Source: Acetobacter nitrogenifigens DSM 23921 = NBRC 105050 (GTDB lineage Bacteria; Pseudomonadota; Alphaproteobacteria; Acetobacterales; Acetobacteraceae). From it: a stretch of 54,526 bases of DNA. Below the pieces are notes generated by a model that worked only from the letters and a program-made list of their open reading frames with translations, was not told where the DNA came from and did not search any database. A program made the position numbers and the translations under genes. How positions within the stretch are numbered: position 1 is the stretch's first letter; each line of letters opens with the position of its first letter. Positions 8,645 through 16,064 of this stretch are shown here, piece by piece. The DNA lies in NCBI RefSeq assembly GCF_000429165.1, contig NZ_AUBI01000018.1, positions 1 through 54,526 of the forward strand, written 5' to 3'.

Positions 8645-9138
8645 TGGCGACGCCCAAAAAAAAGAGCGGCATGATCTCGCATGGCATTGCCGCGCAGAAC
8701 CGCAAGGGCCGCTTCAATTACACCATTTTGGAGACCTTTGAGGCTGGACTGGTTCTCAAGGGGCCGGAGGTCAAAAGCCTGCGGCTGGGGCGCGCGACGA
8801 TTACCGAGGCGTATGCGGTCGAGCGTAATGGCGAGCTATGGCTGCTGAACTGCTTCATCCCTGAGTATCAGGGGGGCGTGTTGTCGCGCTTCGACAGCCG
8901 CGCGCCGCGTAAGTTGTTGCTGAACAAAAAGCAGCTGAATCATCTGCTCGGCGCCGTCGCGCGCGATGGCGCGTCTTTGGTCCCGCTCGACATTCACTTC
9001 AACGATCGCGGTCTGGCCAAGCTCACGCTGGGATTGGGCGAGGGACGCAAGAACGTGGACAAACGCCGGGCGATTGCGGACCGTGACTGGCAACGAGACA
9101 AGGCGCGTCTGATACGAAGCAAGGGCAAGGAATATTGA
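8644..9138 (+). CDS. smpB: SsrA-binding protein SmpB
   Basis: SmpB binds tmRNA and brings it to stalled ribosomes for trans-translation. The 164 residues show the family landmarks: NRKGRFNYTILETFEAGL, VLKGPEVKSLRLGRATI, the R-K-L-L-L-N-K segment, and a basic C-terminal tail (KARLIRSKGKEY) that mimics mRNA in the decoding site. The start codon overlaps the dapA stop (TAATG), so it is translated as the last gene of the kdsB-pheA-dapA-smpB run and is closed by a strong terminator. The dapA-smpB pairing is common in alphaproteobacteria. No ssrA gene is visible in the window. Confidence 0.96.
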   Translation: MATPKKKSGMISHGIAAQNRKGRFNYTILETFEAGLVLKGPEVKSLRLGRATITEAYAVERNGELWLLNCFIPEYQGGVLSRFDSRAPRKLLLNKKQLNHLLGAVARDGASLVPLDIHFNDRGLAKLTLGLGEGRKNVDKRRAIADRDWQRDKARLIRSKGKEY

Positions 9139-9162
9139 GCTGACGTCTGCCCGTCAGATATG

Positions 9163-9200
9163 AAAAAGCCCCGCGCTCCATATGGAGCGCGGGGCTTTTT
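9163..9200. terminator. Bidirectional rho-independent terminator
   Basis: A perfect 17-bp stem (AAAAAGCCCCGCGCTCC with its complement) closes a 4-base loop and has T runs on both strands. It lies between the convergent smpB and cold-shock genes, so it can serve both. Confidence 0.95.
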
Positions 9201-9247
9201 GCATGAAGTGGAATGCGCCCCCGCAGGGAGGGCGCGTCCTCTTGTCT

Positions 9248-9970
9248 TCAGTCGACCGAAACGGCTGCTGCTTCAGGACCCTTCTGGCCCTGCACAACCT
9301 TCACGTTGGTGGTCTGACCTTCGTTGAGGCTGGCGATGCCAGAACGCTCAAGAGCCGAAGCGTGGACGAAGATGTCCTTGCCACCGGATTCCGGAGTGAT
9401 GAAGCCGAAGCCCTTCGTGGCGTTGTACCACTTGACCACGCCACGGATGTCTTCAGCGGAAGAGAGATCCGGAGCCGGACGCGGGGCGCGACCCCCGCCG
9501 AAACCACCGCTACGCGGTGCGCCGAAGCCACCGCCAGCCGGGCTGCGCGGACGCTCAGGCTGCGCCGTGCTCTCGTCAACCGAGATCACTTCCGCAACCT
9601 GACGACCCTTCGGGCCCTGCCCAATGCGAACGCTCAGCGTCGCGCCGGGGCTGACGCTGTCATGGCCAGCCTGCGAAAGGGCGTTGGCGTGCAGGAAAAC
9701 ATCTCCCGAACCATCGGACAGCTCGACAAAGCCGAAGCCCTTCTCGCCGTTGAACCACTTGACGGTGGCGTCGATTTCGGGGCCGGAGGGAATTACCTGC
9801 GGGCTGGAAGGACGGCGCGGAGCATATCCGCCGCCACCACCACCGCCAGCGCCACCGTAGGGGGAGCTGTTGCCGCGATCCCCGTACGACGGGGGCGAGC
9901 TCATGAAATCGTCATCATATCCGCCGCGGCGGGGAGAGCGGGAGCTGCGGTCGGTCCTGTTACTTCTCAA
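9248..9970 (-). CDS. Protein with two cold-shock domains and RG/G-rich linkers
   Basis: Two cold-shock (CSD/OB-fold) domains are present. The first has VKWFNGEKGFGFVELSDG with DVFLHANAL. The second has VVKWYNATKGFGFITPESGG with IFVHASAL. Both RNP-like motifs are intact in each, so single-stranded RNA or DNA binding is expected. The N-terminus is Arg/Ser/Gly-rich (RSSRSPRRGGYDDDF) and the linker between the domains is Gly/Arg/Pro-rich. The start is uncertain. TTG at 9970 includes the basic RS/RGG head and gives 240 residues; ATG at 9904 gives 218 residues but would lose it. Neither has a strong Shine-Dalgarno. Two-CSD proteins are typical of alphaproteobacteria. The gene ends at the terminator shared with smpB. 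Confidence 0.88.
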   Translation of the reverse strand: MRSNRTDRSSRSPRRGGYDDDFMSSPPSYGDRGNSSPYGGAGGGGGGGYAPRRPSSPQVIPSGPEIDATVKWFNGEKGFGFVELSDGSGDVFLHANALSQAGHDSVSPGATLSVRIGQGPKGRQVAEVISVDESTAQPERPRSPAGGGFGAPRSGGFGGGRAPRPAPDLSSAEDIRGVVKWYNATKGFGFITPESGGKDIFVHASALERSGIASLNEGQTTNVKVVQGQKGPEAAAVSVD

Positions 9971-10148
9971 CGGTCTTGATCCCGAGGTCTGGCTTGGCGA
10001 TAGAAGTCGCCTTGTGAAATAATTCCGGATCGAGAGAGGCTGCCTGTGTGCAGACGGCCGTCGCGACTTGCATGACCTCAGGGTCGTGCGGTCCGGCGCC
10101 CGGAACCTCAGTTGAATAGGCAGGCTTCGGGCTTGCACACCAAAGCAT
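9960..10148 (-). CDS. Possible 62-residue ORF just upstream of the cold-shock gene
   Basis: An ORF from ATG at 10148 (MLWCASPKPAYSTEVPGAG) ends KPDLGIKTVEK with TAA at 9960-9962. It overlaps the alternative TTG start of the cold-shock gene by about 11 bp. Third-position base use looks coding-like, and the C-terminal half reads like a compact helical peptide. I recognise no family. It could be a small protein translated with the cold-shock gene, or part of that gene's long leader. It is kept as a low-confidence call because it fills an otherwise unexplained leader. Confidence 0.35.
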   Translation of the reverse strand: MLWCASPKPAYSTEVPGAGPHDPEVMQVATAVCTQAASLDPELFHKATSIAKPDLGIKTVEK

Positions 10149-10156
10149 AAGGTCAC

Positions 10157-10183
10157 GGCAAAAAGCTACTGCCTTTTTGCCGC
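10157..10183. repeat. Perfect 10-bp inverted repeat between divergent genes
   Basis: CGGCAAAAAG and its exact complement CTTTTTGCCG are separated by 7 bases. The hairpin lies in the divergent region between the cold-shock gene and the lpxR-like gene. It could act as a leader hairpin, operator or weak terminator. There is no external T run on either strand. Confidence 0.6.
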
Positions 10184-10375
10184 GAAGGTCCGGTGGAAAG
10201 GTGAATTTCTTGCAATCTGTGAGCTCTGAAGACAGAAATTGCGGCGGTGCGGTTTCGGCGCGAGACGTTCCTGCGGTTGGATACGCTACTTTCTAAGCCC
10301 CCATAATTGCCGTAGTAACGGCGATACAAAGCCGGGACGACCTTCGACGCGGCGTAGAGACGGAGCACGAGCCCG

Positions 10376-11422
10376 ATGCGGCAGGACAGGAAAAAAGAAG
10401 CAGGCGGCTATCGCTGGCGCCTCACCGCCGCCTTCGGGACGCTGGCCTCCGGCCTGCTGACGGTTTCCCACGCTGGCGCGACGCCGCTCCAGGACAAGCA
10501 GGGCACGTGGACCTTGCAGGGCGAAAACGACGCTGTCTCTACGCTGAAAGGCACGTCTGACCAGTATTACACCAGCGGCCTGCGTCTGAACTGGACGTCC
10601 GGCACAGATAATCTTCCTGCGCCATTCGCGACAGTGAACCGCGCTATTCTGGGCGAGGGGATGCAGCGGATCAGCATAGGTGTGCAGCAGCTGATCTTTA
10701 CGCCTCACGATACGCAGATCGCGACGCCTTCGCCGCGTGATCGGCCGTATTCCAGCCTGTTGCTGGGCACGATCAACCTCATCAACGATACGGACCTGTC
10801 GCGCAGCACGTTCGGCATCCAGTTCGGCGTGATGGGGCCTGCCGGGTTGGGCAGGCAGTTGCAGAACGGCTTCCACAGCGCGATCGGCGACACGAAAAAT
10901 CTCGGCTGGAGCCATCAGCTCGCGAATCAGCCGATCTTTCAGGTGCAGGGCGGCCGCATCTGGCGTCTGCCACTGGCCACCATTGGTGGCAGGAACGGCA
11001 TTTCGTTCGACATGCTGCCGAACGTGAACGCCGCGGTGGGTGATTACCGTATCGTCGGCGAACTGGCCGATACGTTGCGAATCGGTCAGGGCCTCGATAG
11101 CGACTTCGGCACGCCTACGATCAGTCCGGGCACGGACGGCACTGACGCCTATAAGGCGACTCGACCGTTTGCGTGGTACGCGTTCGGCGGCGTAAGCGGC
11201 GACGCGGTCGGGTATGACGCTTCGCTGCAGGGCAACACGATGCGCAGCAATTCGCCTCACGTGGCCAAGAAGTGGGACGTGGGTGAAATTCATGCTGGCC
11301 TGGCGGTCATGTTTTATGGGCTGCGTGTTTCGTATAGCCAGGTCTGGCAGACGCAGCAGTTCAAGACGGCGCGGAGCGGGCTCTTCAACTACGGTTCGCT
11401 TATGGTTTCGGCGAAATTCTGA
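10376..11422 (+). CDS. lpxR: LpxR-family outer-membrane lipid A deacylase
   Basis: A 348-residue beta-barrel protein of the DUF2219/LpxR family. LpxR removes the 3'-acyloxyacyl group from lipid A in the outer membrane. After a signal peptide (hydrophobic core about residues 18-34, cleavage near HAGA) comes the signature WTLQGENDAVSTLKGTSDQY. It contains the Asn-Asp pair that forms the catalytic/calcium site in Salmonella LpxR, followed by YYTSGLRLNW. The chain ends in Phe, as expected for barrel insertion. The gene is monocistronic and followed by a hairpin. Substrate specificity in acetic acid bacteria, whose lipid A differs from the enterobacterial type, is inference. Confidence 0.85.
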   Translation: MRQDRKKEAGGYRWRLTAAFGTLASGLLTVSHAGATPLQDKQGTWTLQGENDAVSTLKGTSDQYYTSGLRLNWTSGTDNLPAPFATVNRAILGEGMQRISIGVQQLIFTPHDTQIATPSPRDRPYSSLLLGTINLINDTDLSRSTFGIQFGVMGPAGLGRQLQNGFHSAIGDTKNLGWSHQLANQPIFQVQGGRIWRLPLATIGGRNGISFDMLPNVNAAVGDYRIVGELADTLRIGQGLDSDFGTPTISPGTDGTDAYKATRPFAWYAFGGVSGDAVGYDASLQGNTMRSNSPHVAKKWDVGEIHAGLAVMFYGLRVSYSQVWQTQQFKTARSGLFNYGSLMVSAKF

Positions 11423-11429
11423 AAAGATA

Positions 11430-11456
11430 GAGGCGGTTTGAATCCCAGGCCGCCTC
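11430..11456. terminator. Hairpin between convergent genes
   Basis: GAGGCGG pairs with CCGCCTC around a 13-base loop directly after the lpxR stop. There is no T run, so it may only stabilise mRNA 3' ends. The facing gene ends at 11535. Confidence 0.5.
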
Positions 11457-11534
11457 AGATCGCGTTGACGCGCCTGAAAAACGGCGCCCGACCGCGGGGA
11501 GCTTCACGGTCGTAAGGCGCGCGGATGCTCCTTG

Positions 11535-13214
11535 TCAGGTGGCGCGAGAAATCGGCAATTCGATGGTTGGGCGACCGATCAGATAGCCCTGAATTTCCTC
11601 GCATCCGTGGGCGTCGAGAAAGCCGAGCTGCTCCTCAGTCTCCACGCCTTCCGCGCAGCACGTCATGTTCAGTGAGTGAATCATGTGCAGCATTGATCGC
11701 AGGACAGTCTCTACCCTGCTGTCGCTGCCCAGCCGCGTGATGAACATTCGGTCAAGTTTCACCTGATCGAACGGGTAGTTGGTCAGTCGCTCCAGGGCTC
11801 CGATGCCGGTGCCGAAATCATCCAGAACCAGCCTGACCCCCATGGCGCGGATGCGGGCGAGTTCCTTGCGTGCGCTGTCAGGGGGGCCGAAGCGACTGCG
11901 TTCGGAGAGTTCGATCTGAAGTCGTGCGGGGTCGAGGCCAGCGCGTTGCAGCGCATCAGAGATCGTGGAGGCGACCCGTTCTGTTTCGAGCCACGACGGC
12001 GAGACGTTGATGCTGACGCCGAGCGCGGTTTCCCACGCGTTGGCCTGGGCGCAGGCTTCACGAAGCACCCAGCGATCTATTTCTTCGATAAGTCCTGCAT
12101 TCTCCGCGCAGAGAAGGAAGGCCGCAGGATCTATCGGTCCGTGTCCGGGTCTGTTCCAACGCACGAGCGCCTCAAACGCGACGACTGCCTGGGTGCTCGT
12201 CTCCAGCACGGGAAGCCAGTTGAGGGTGAAGCTTCCGATCTCGATGGCCTGCCGAAGATCGTTTTCCATACCGATCTGTTCTGCGTGGAAGCGCGCGATT
12301 TCCGGAGCTATGCGGTTCACGCGCGGCCCTGCATGCATGCCGCGGATACGTGCGAGGGCGGCGTTGGCGAAGCCTATCAGAGTGTCAGCTTCGGGCGCGT
12401 CAAACGGATAGGCGGCCCAGCCGATATAGGGGTCGAAAGGGAAGCCGAGGGTCTGGATTTCAGACTGGGCGCTCAGCTTTTCCACGATCTCTCCGGCAAG
12501 GCGGGCGGCCTCGTTGATGTCGTGCTCTAGCGGCAGAATGATCGCGAAACTGCCGCCGCCGAGGTGGACGGTGAAGCATGGCTCCGGCGCTGTTTCGGCG
12601 AGAATTGCGCTGGCGCGGTTGATCAGGGTGTCCGATTTCGGCCAACCGTCGCTATCATTGGTAGGGCCGACGCGTCCGAGATCAAGGCGAAGCAGGGCGA
12701 TCGGAGAAGTCGGGGAGAGGCCGGCGCCCGCCATCCGTGCATCCAGATAATGCGTAAGGGCGACTATTCCTGTGGGCGCGTGGTCTGTTTCACGTTTGGG
12801 GGCGGCGTCGCCCGACATGACGTCGCCCATGGATGCGAGGCGCGTCAGTGTCCGTTCTGGAAATGGTCTGGAGGTGCGGTTGAGGCAGACCAAAAGCGGC
12901 CCGTCTTTCGCGCCCTCGTCAAGAGACTTGACCAGCCACGTATTGAATCCGCCTTCCGGCGTGTCGAAAACGCCTGACGTCGCGTCGATGTTCGCGCCAT
13001 CCGAGCCAGAGGCCGTTTCGATCGCAGTCATGATTCGCGTCAGATCGACGCCTGGCGCGTTGGCGGCCGCGACGATGGCTGTCTGGGAGGCGCGGGAGCG
13101 TCCGCGCGCTACGATAATCGTTGCGTCGCAGGGCAATAGCCGGGCGACCGACTGGGCCAACGCGTTGAGGTCGGGTTCCTGCTGCGCGTCGGGCGCGGCG
13201 GTCTGGTGACGCAT
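11535..13214 (-). CDS. Degenerate GGDEF plus EAL domain protein, c-di-GMP phosphodiesterase
   Basis: A 559-residue cytoplasmic protein. The N-terminal ~130 residues look like a GAF-type or other unassigned sensor. A GGDEF domain (about 145-300) has a ruined active site, GGGSF in place of GGDEF, so it should not make c-di-GMP. The EAL domain (about 305-555) appears complete, with FEALVRW, SINVSPSWL, IELSERSR, LVLDDFGTG, VKLDRMFI and CAEGVETEEQ. It should therefore hydrolyse c-di-GMP to pGpG. In acetic acid bacteria c-di-GMP activates cellulose synthase, but no cellulose gene is nearby. No transmembrane segment is seen. No clear Shine-Dalgarno precedes ATG at 13214. Confidence 0.88.
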   Translation of the reverse strand: MRHQTAAPDAQQEPDLNALAQSVARLLPCDATIIVARGRSRASQTAIVAAANAPGVDLTRIMTAIETASGSDGANIDATSGVFDTPEGGFNTWLVKSLDEGAKDGPLLVCLNRTSRPFPERTLTRLASMGDVMSGDAAPKRETDHAPTGIVALTHYLDARMAGAGLSPTSPIALLRLDLGRVGPTNDSDGWPKSDTLINRASAILAETAPEPCFTVHLGGGSFAIILPLEHDINEAARLAGEIVEKLSAQSEIQTLGFPFDPYIGWAAYPFDAPEADTLIGFANAALARIRGMHAGPRVNRIAPEIARFHAEQIGMENDLRQAIEIGSFTLNWLPVLETSTQAVVAFEALVRWNRPGHGPIDPAAFLLCAENAGLIEEIDRWVLREACAQANAWETALGVSINVSPSWLETERVASTISDALQRAGLDPARLQIELSERSRFGPPDSARKELARIRAMGVRLVLDDFGTGIGALERLTNYPFDQVKLDRMFITRLGSDSRVETVLRSMLHMIHSLNMTCCAEGVETEEQLGFLDAHGCEEIQGYLIGRPTIELPISRAT

Positions 13215-13354
13215 TTTGTAATTCTACGCTTTCAGGCCGGTAAGACCGGATCGCTCTCTACAGGACGCAAAGTGCGCGGCGATCGTCCCCACGGTGCCGA
13301 TTCTCCGTAAATATAGATTTAATCGCGAAAAAAAGACGATCTGTGACGCGCTGT

Positions 13355-15493
13355 CTATCCCGCTTGCATTATTTTGTCGAACTTCGCCTTGCCGAAAAGC
13401 TTCAAAAGGCAACGGAAAGCTGCGTCCGGGTGACGTCCTTGCAACCCACGTTCCGCGGACTGACGGGCAAGCACGACAAGATTGCGCGTCTCATCAAGGT
13501 TCGCCTCCATTGTCGCAATGCGGAAACCCGGCAACCCTGACTGTCTGGAGCCAGCCACTTCACCGCCTCCGCGTAGTCGGAAATCCTCGTCGGCGATCAG
13601 GAAACCATCTTCGGTGTCCTTTAAAAGACTCAAACGCCGTTTCGCGGTGACGCCGATCTCTCCGCCGTGCAACAGCAGACAGAACGATTCGGCGGAACCG
13701 CGGCCCACACGTCCGCGCAACTGATGAAGCTGCGCCAGGCCGAAACGCTCCGCGTGCTCAATGACCATGACAGACGCGCTGGGCACGTCCACGCCGACTT
13801 CGATCACGGTTGTCGCGACCAGAATCGCGGTGTGGCCGTTGGCGAAAGCTGCGAGCGCCGCCTCCCTGACAGCGATGTCCTGCTGTCCATGCGCCAAGCC
13901 CACACCGTAACGATCTTCAAAACGACGCACAAGCGACGCATGCCGGGCTTCTGCGGCGGCGATGTCCAGCGTTTCGCTCTCGCTGACCAGCGGGCAGACC
14001 CAGAAGACGCGGGCGCCGCTCGCCAACGCCCGTTCAAGGCCGGAGAGAACGCCGTCGAACGCGTCCGGCCCGTGCACCGAAGTTTTGATCGGTTTGCGTC
14101 CGGCGGGTTTTCCGTCCAGCCGGCTGACCTGCATGTCCCCCCACTGCGTCAGCAGAAGCGTGCGCGGGATCGGGGTCGCCGTCATGACCAGCATGTCCAC
14201 GGCGGCGCCCTTTCCGCCCAGCGTCAGACGCTGTTCCACCCCGAACCGGTGCTGCTCGTCCACGACGGCGAGGGCAAGGTCGTGATACCGCACTCCTTCC
14301 TGAACCAGCGCATGTGTGCCGACGATGAGGGAGGCGGAGCCATCCGCTATGGCCTCCAGCGTCGCCTTGCGCGCCTTGCCGCGCACCGACCCCGAGAGGA
14401 ACGCCACCGGGACGGGGGACAGCCTTTCAAACGTCGTCAGATGCTGGCGTGCAAGGATTTCCGTCGGAGCCATGATCGCGGCCTGCGCGCCCGCTTCCAC
14501 CGCTTGCAGCATCGTCAGCAACGCCACCAGTGTTTTGCCAGCGCCTACGTCGCCTTGCAGCAGGCGAACCATGCGGCGCGGGGCTTCGAGATCCGCGCCA
14601 ATCTCGCGCAGCGCCCGTGTCTGGGCGGCTGTCGGCGAATGGCCGAATCTGGTCAGCGCCTCTCGTCGCAACGCCCCGGAACCGATCAACGAACGCCCGG
14701 GGCGGCTGCGATTTGCTTCCCGCGCCAACAGGGTTGCGGCCTGATCGGCGAGAAGTTCGTCGCATGCCAGTCGCTCGCGCGCCCGTCGTCTCGCGTCAAT
14801 CCACGCGTCAGTCGGCGCCTCGGGCCCGGATATAGCGGGGTCGTCGGATGGAAAATGCGTCCACAGCAACGCTGTGCGGAAATCGGGCCAGCGGCGTCGC
14901 GCGATCACGGACGGCTCCTCCCACTCCGGCAGCTCGGGCAGGCGGGCGAAAGCCTTGCGCATGGCGCTGCGGACCTGCCCGGTGAAAAGTCCTGCGGTCA
15001 GCGGCCATACCGGGTCGAGCGTCGGAACGGCGTCTCCGGCGGACAGAACATAGTCCGGGTTGGTCATCGCCAGCCGTCCGTTGAACGTGTCGATCAGACC
15101 GGAGACGAGAACGCGTGCGCCGGATGTCATGCGTCCGGCCTGCCAGCGGGAGAAGAACGCGACCTCGAGCCTGCCTGCGCCGTCTTCGAGCTGGACTTTC
15201 CATGGTTGGCGTCCGTGCGCGGGCGCCGTCACCTGCCTGACTGTTGCTTCCAGCGTCGCAACGCGTCCGGGCTGCGCTTCGCTCAGGGCCGGTCGATAGC
15301 GCCTGTCGACGACGCTCTCCGGCATGTGAAACAGCAGATCGACCACGCGCGAGCCACCGACCGCGCGCGTCAAAAGCTTCGCCTGTGCAGGCCCAACGCC
15401 GGGAAGATCGGCGATCGGCGCCAACAGGGGGGCGAGCCACGCGTCGTCTTGTTGCGGTCCGCTCTCTGCAGCCGTCAGCCTGTCCTGAGTCAT
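13355..15493 (-). CDS. recG: ATP-dependent DNA helicase RecG
   Basis: RecG remodels stalled forks and branched DNA. From ATG at 15493 (AGGA 7 bases upstream) the protein is 712 residues, close to the usual length. An N-terminal wedge/OB domain (DLLFHMPESVVDRRYRP) is followed by two RecA-like motor domains. Walker A is QGDVGAGKTLVALL, motif II is VVDEQHRFG, motif III is TATPIPRT and motif VI is QLRGRVGRGSAESFC. The frame is open further upstream to 15943, but that stretch overlaps the divergent sdhE gene and reads like non-coding DNA. It ends GKAKFDKIMQAG. Confidence 0.96.
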   Translation of the reverse strand: MTQDRLTAAESGPQQDDAWLAPLLAPIADLPGVGPAQAKLLTRAVGGSRVVDLLFHMPESVVDRRYRPALSEAQPGRVATLEATVRQVTAPAHGRQPWKVQLEDGAGRLEVAFFSRWQAGRMTSGARVLVSGLIDTFNGRLAMTNPDYVLSAGDAVPTLDPVWPLTAGLFTGQVRSAMRKAFARLPELPEWEEPSVIARRRWPDFRTALLWTHFPSDDPAISGPEAPTDAWIDARRRARERLACDELLADQAATLLAREANRSRPGRSLIGSGALRREALTRFGHSPTAAQTRALREIGADLEAPRRMVRLLQGDVGAGKTLVALLTMLQAVEAGAQAAIMAPTEILARQHLTTFERLSPVPVAFLSGSVRGKARKATLEAIADGSASLIVGTHALVQEGVRYHDLALAVVDEQHRFGVEQRLTLGGKGAAVDMLVMTATPIPRTLLLTQWGDMQVSRLDGKPAGRKPIKTSVHGPDAFDGVLSGLERALASGARVFWVCPLVSESETLDIAAAEARHASLVRRFEDRYGVGLAHGQQDIAVREAALAAFANGHTAILVATTVIEVGVDVPSASVMVIEHAERFGLAQLHQLRGRVGRGSAESFCLLLHGGEIGVTAKRRLSLLKDTEDGFLIADEDFRLRGGGEVAGSRQSGLPGFRIATMEANLDETRNLVVLARQSAERGLQGRHPDAAFRCLLKLFGKAKFDKIMQAG

Positions 15494-15689
15494 GTCCTGG
15501 CGGCCGACCGCAGCGTCCGGCCCAGACCCGACTGCGGGCGAGCGTTTTCGGCCTGACACGGTGGAGGGAGCCGAGTCGGCGCCGTGAGTCGCGGTCTCCT
15601 TGCTGGCGGTTGGGCTGGACACGGGCGGCGCTACGGCCTTTCTTGCGGGCTGACAGGCTGGGGTCACAAGGCTATAGGACAGCGACGCC

Positions 15690-16037
15690 ATGGAACAAAA
15701 CGAAACCATCACTCCTCCGACGCCGCCGAAAGGCGCATCCGCCGACGCGGTCGCCGAACTGGACGCCCGTCGTCGCAAGCTGCTGTTTCGCGCGCGGCAC
15801 CGCGGCACGTTCGAAACGGACATCCTGATCGGGGGCTTCGTCGAACGTAACGCCCAGACGATGGACAGCGCGGCGCTGGACGACATGGAGGCGGTGCTGG
15901 AGATTCCCGACCCTGACCTCGCCGACTGGCTGACCGGGCGCATGCCGCTGCCCGAGGATCAGGCGACGCCGATGCTGCGCGCCATGATCGACGAATATCG
16001 TCGCCATACGGCTGCCGGGCAGGAGCGCAGGGGCTGA
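15690..16037 (+). CDS. sdhE: FAD assembly factor SdhE
   Basis: A 115-residue protein of the SdhE/Sdh5 family, which promotes covalent flavinylation of the succinate dehydrogenase flavoprotein. The signature KLLFRARHRGTFETDILIGG contains the essential RGxxE motif (RGTFE). The remainder is the small helical bundle ending in DWLTGRMPLPED. The N-terminal 20 residues are a Pro/Thr-rich extension. It diverges from recG and is followed after 27 bp by mfd. The recG-sdhE-mfd arrangement is a recurrent alphaproteobacterial one. Confidence 0.93.
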   Translation: MEQNETITPPTPPKGASADAVAELDARRRKLLFRARHRGTFETDILIGGFVERNAQTMDSAALDDMEAVLEIPDPDLADWLTGRMPLPEDQATPMLRAMIDEYRRHTAAGQERRG

Positions 16038-16064
16038 AACTCGCGATGAAGACGGAGAGCTGTG

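Noticed and set aside
13667..15556. A 629-codon plus-strand ORF opposite recG
   Set aside because: It is a shadow of recG: Arg/Gln/Ala-rich without motifs, while the recG frame shows every helicase motif.
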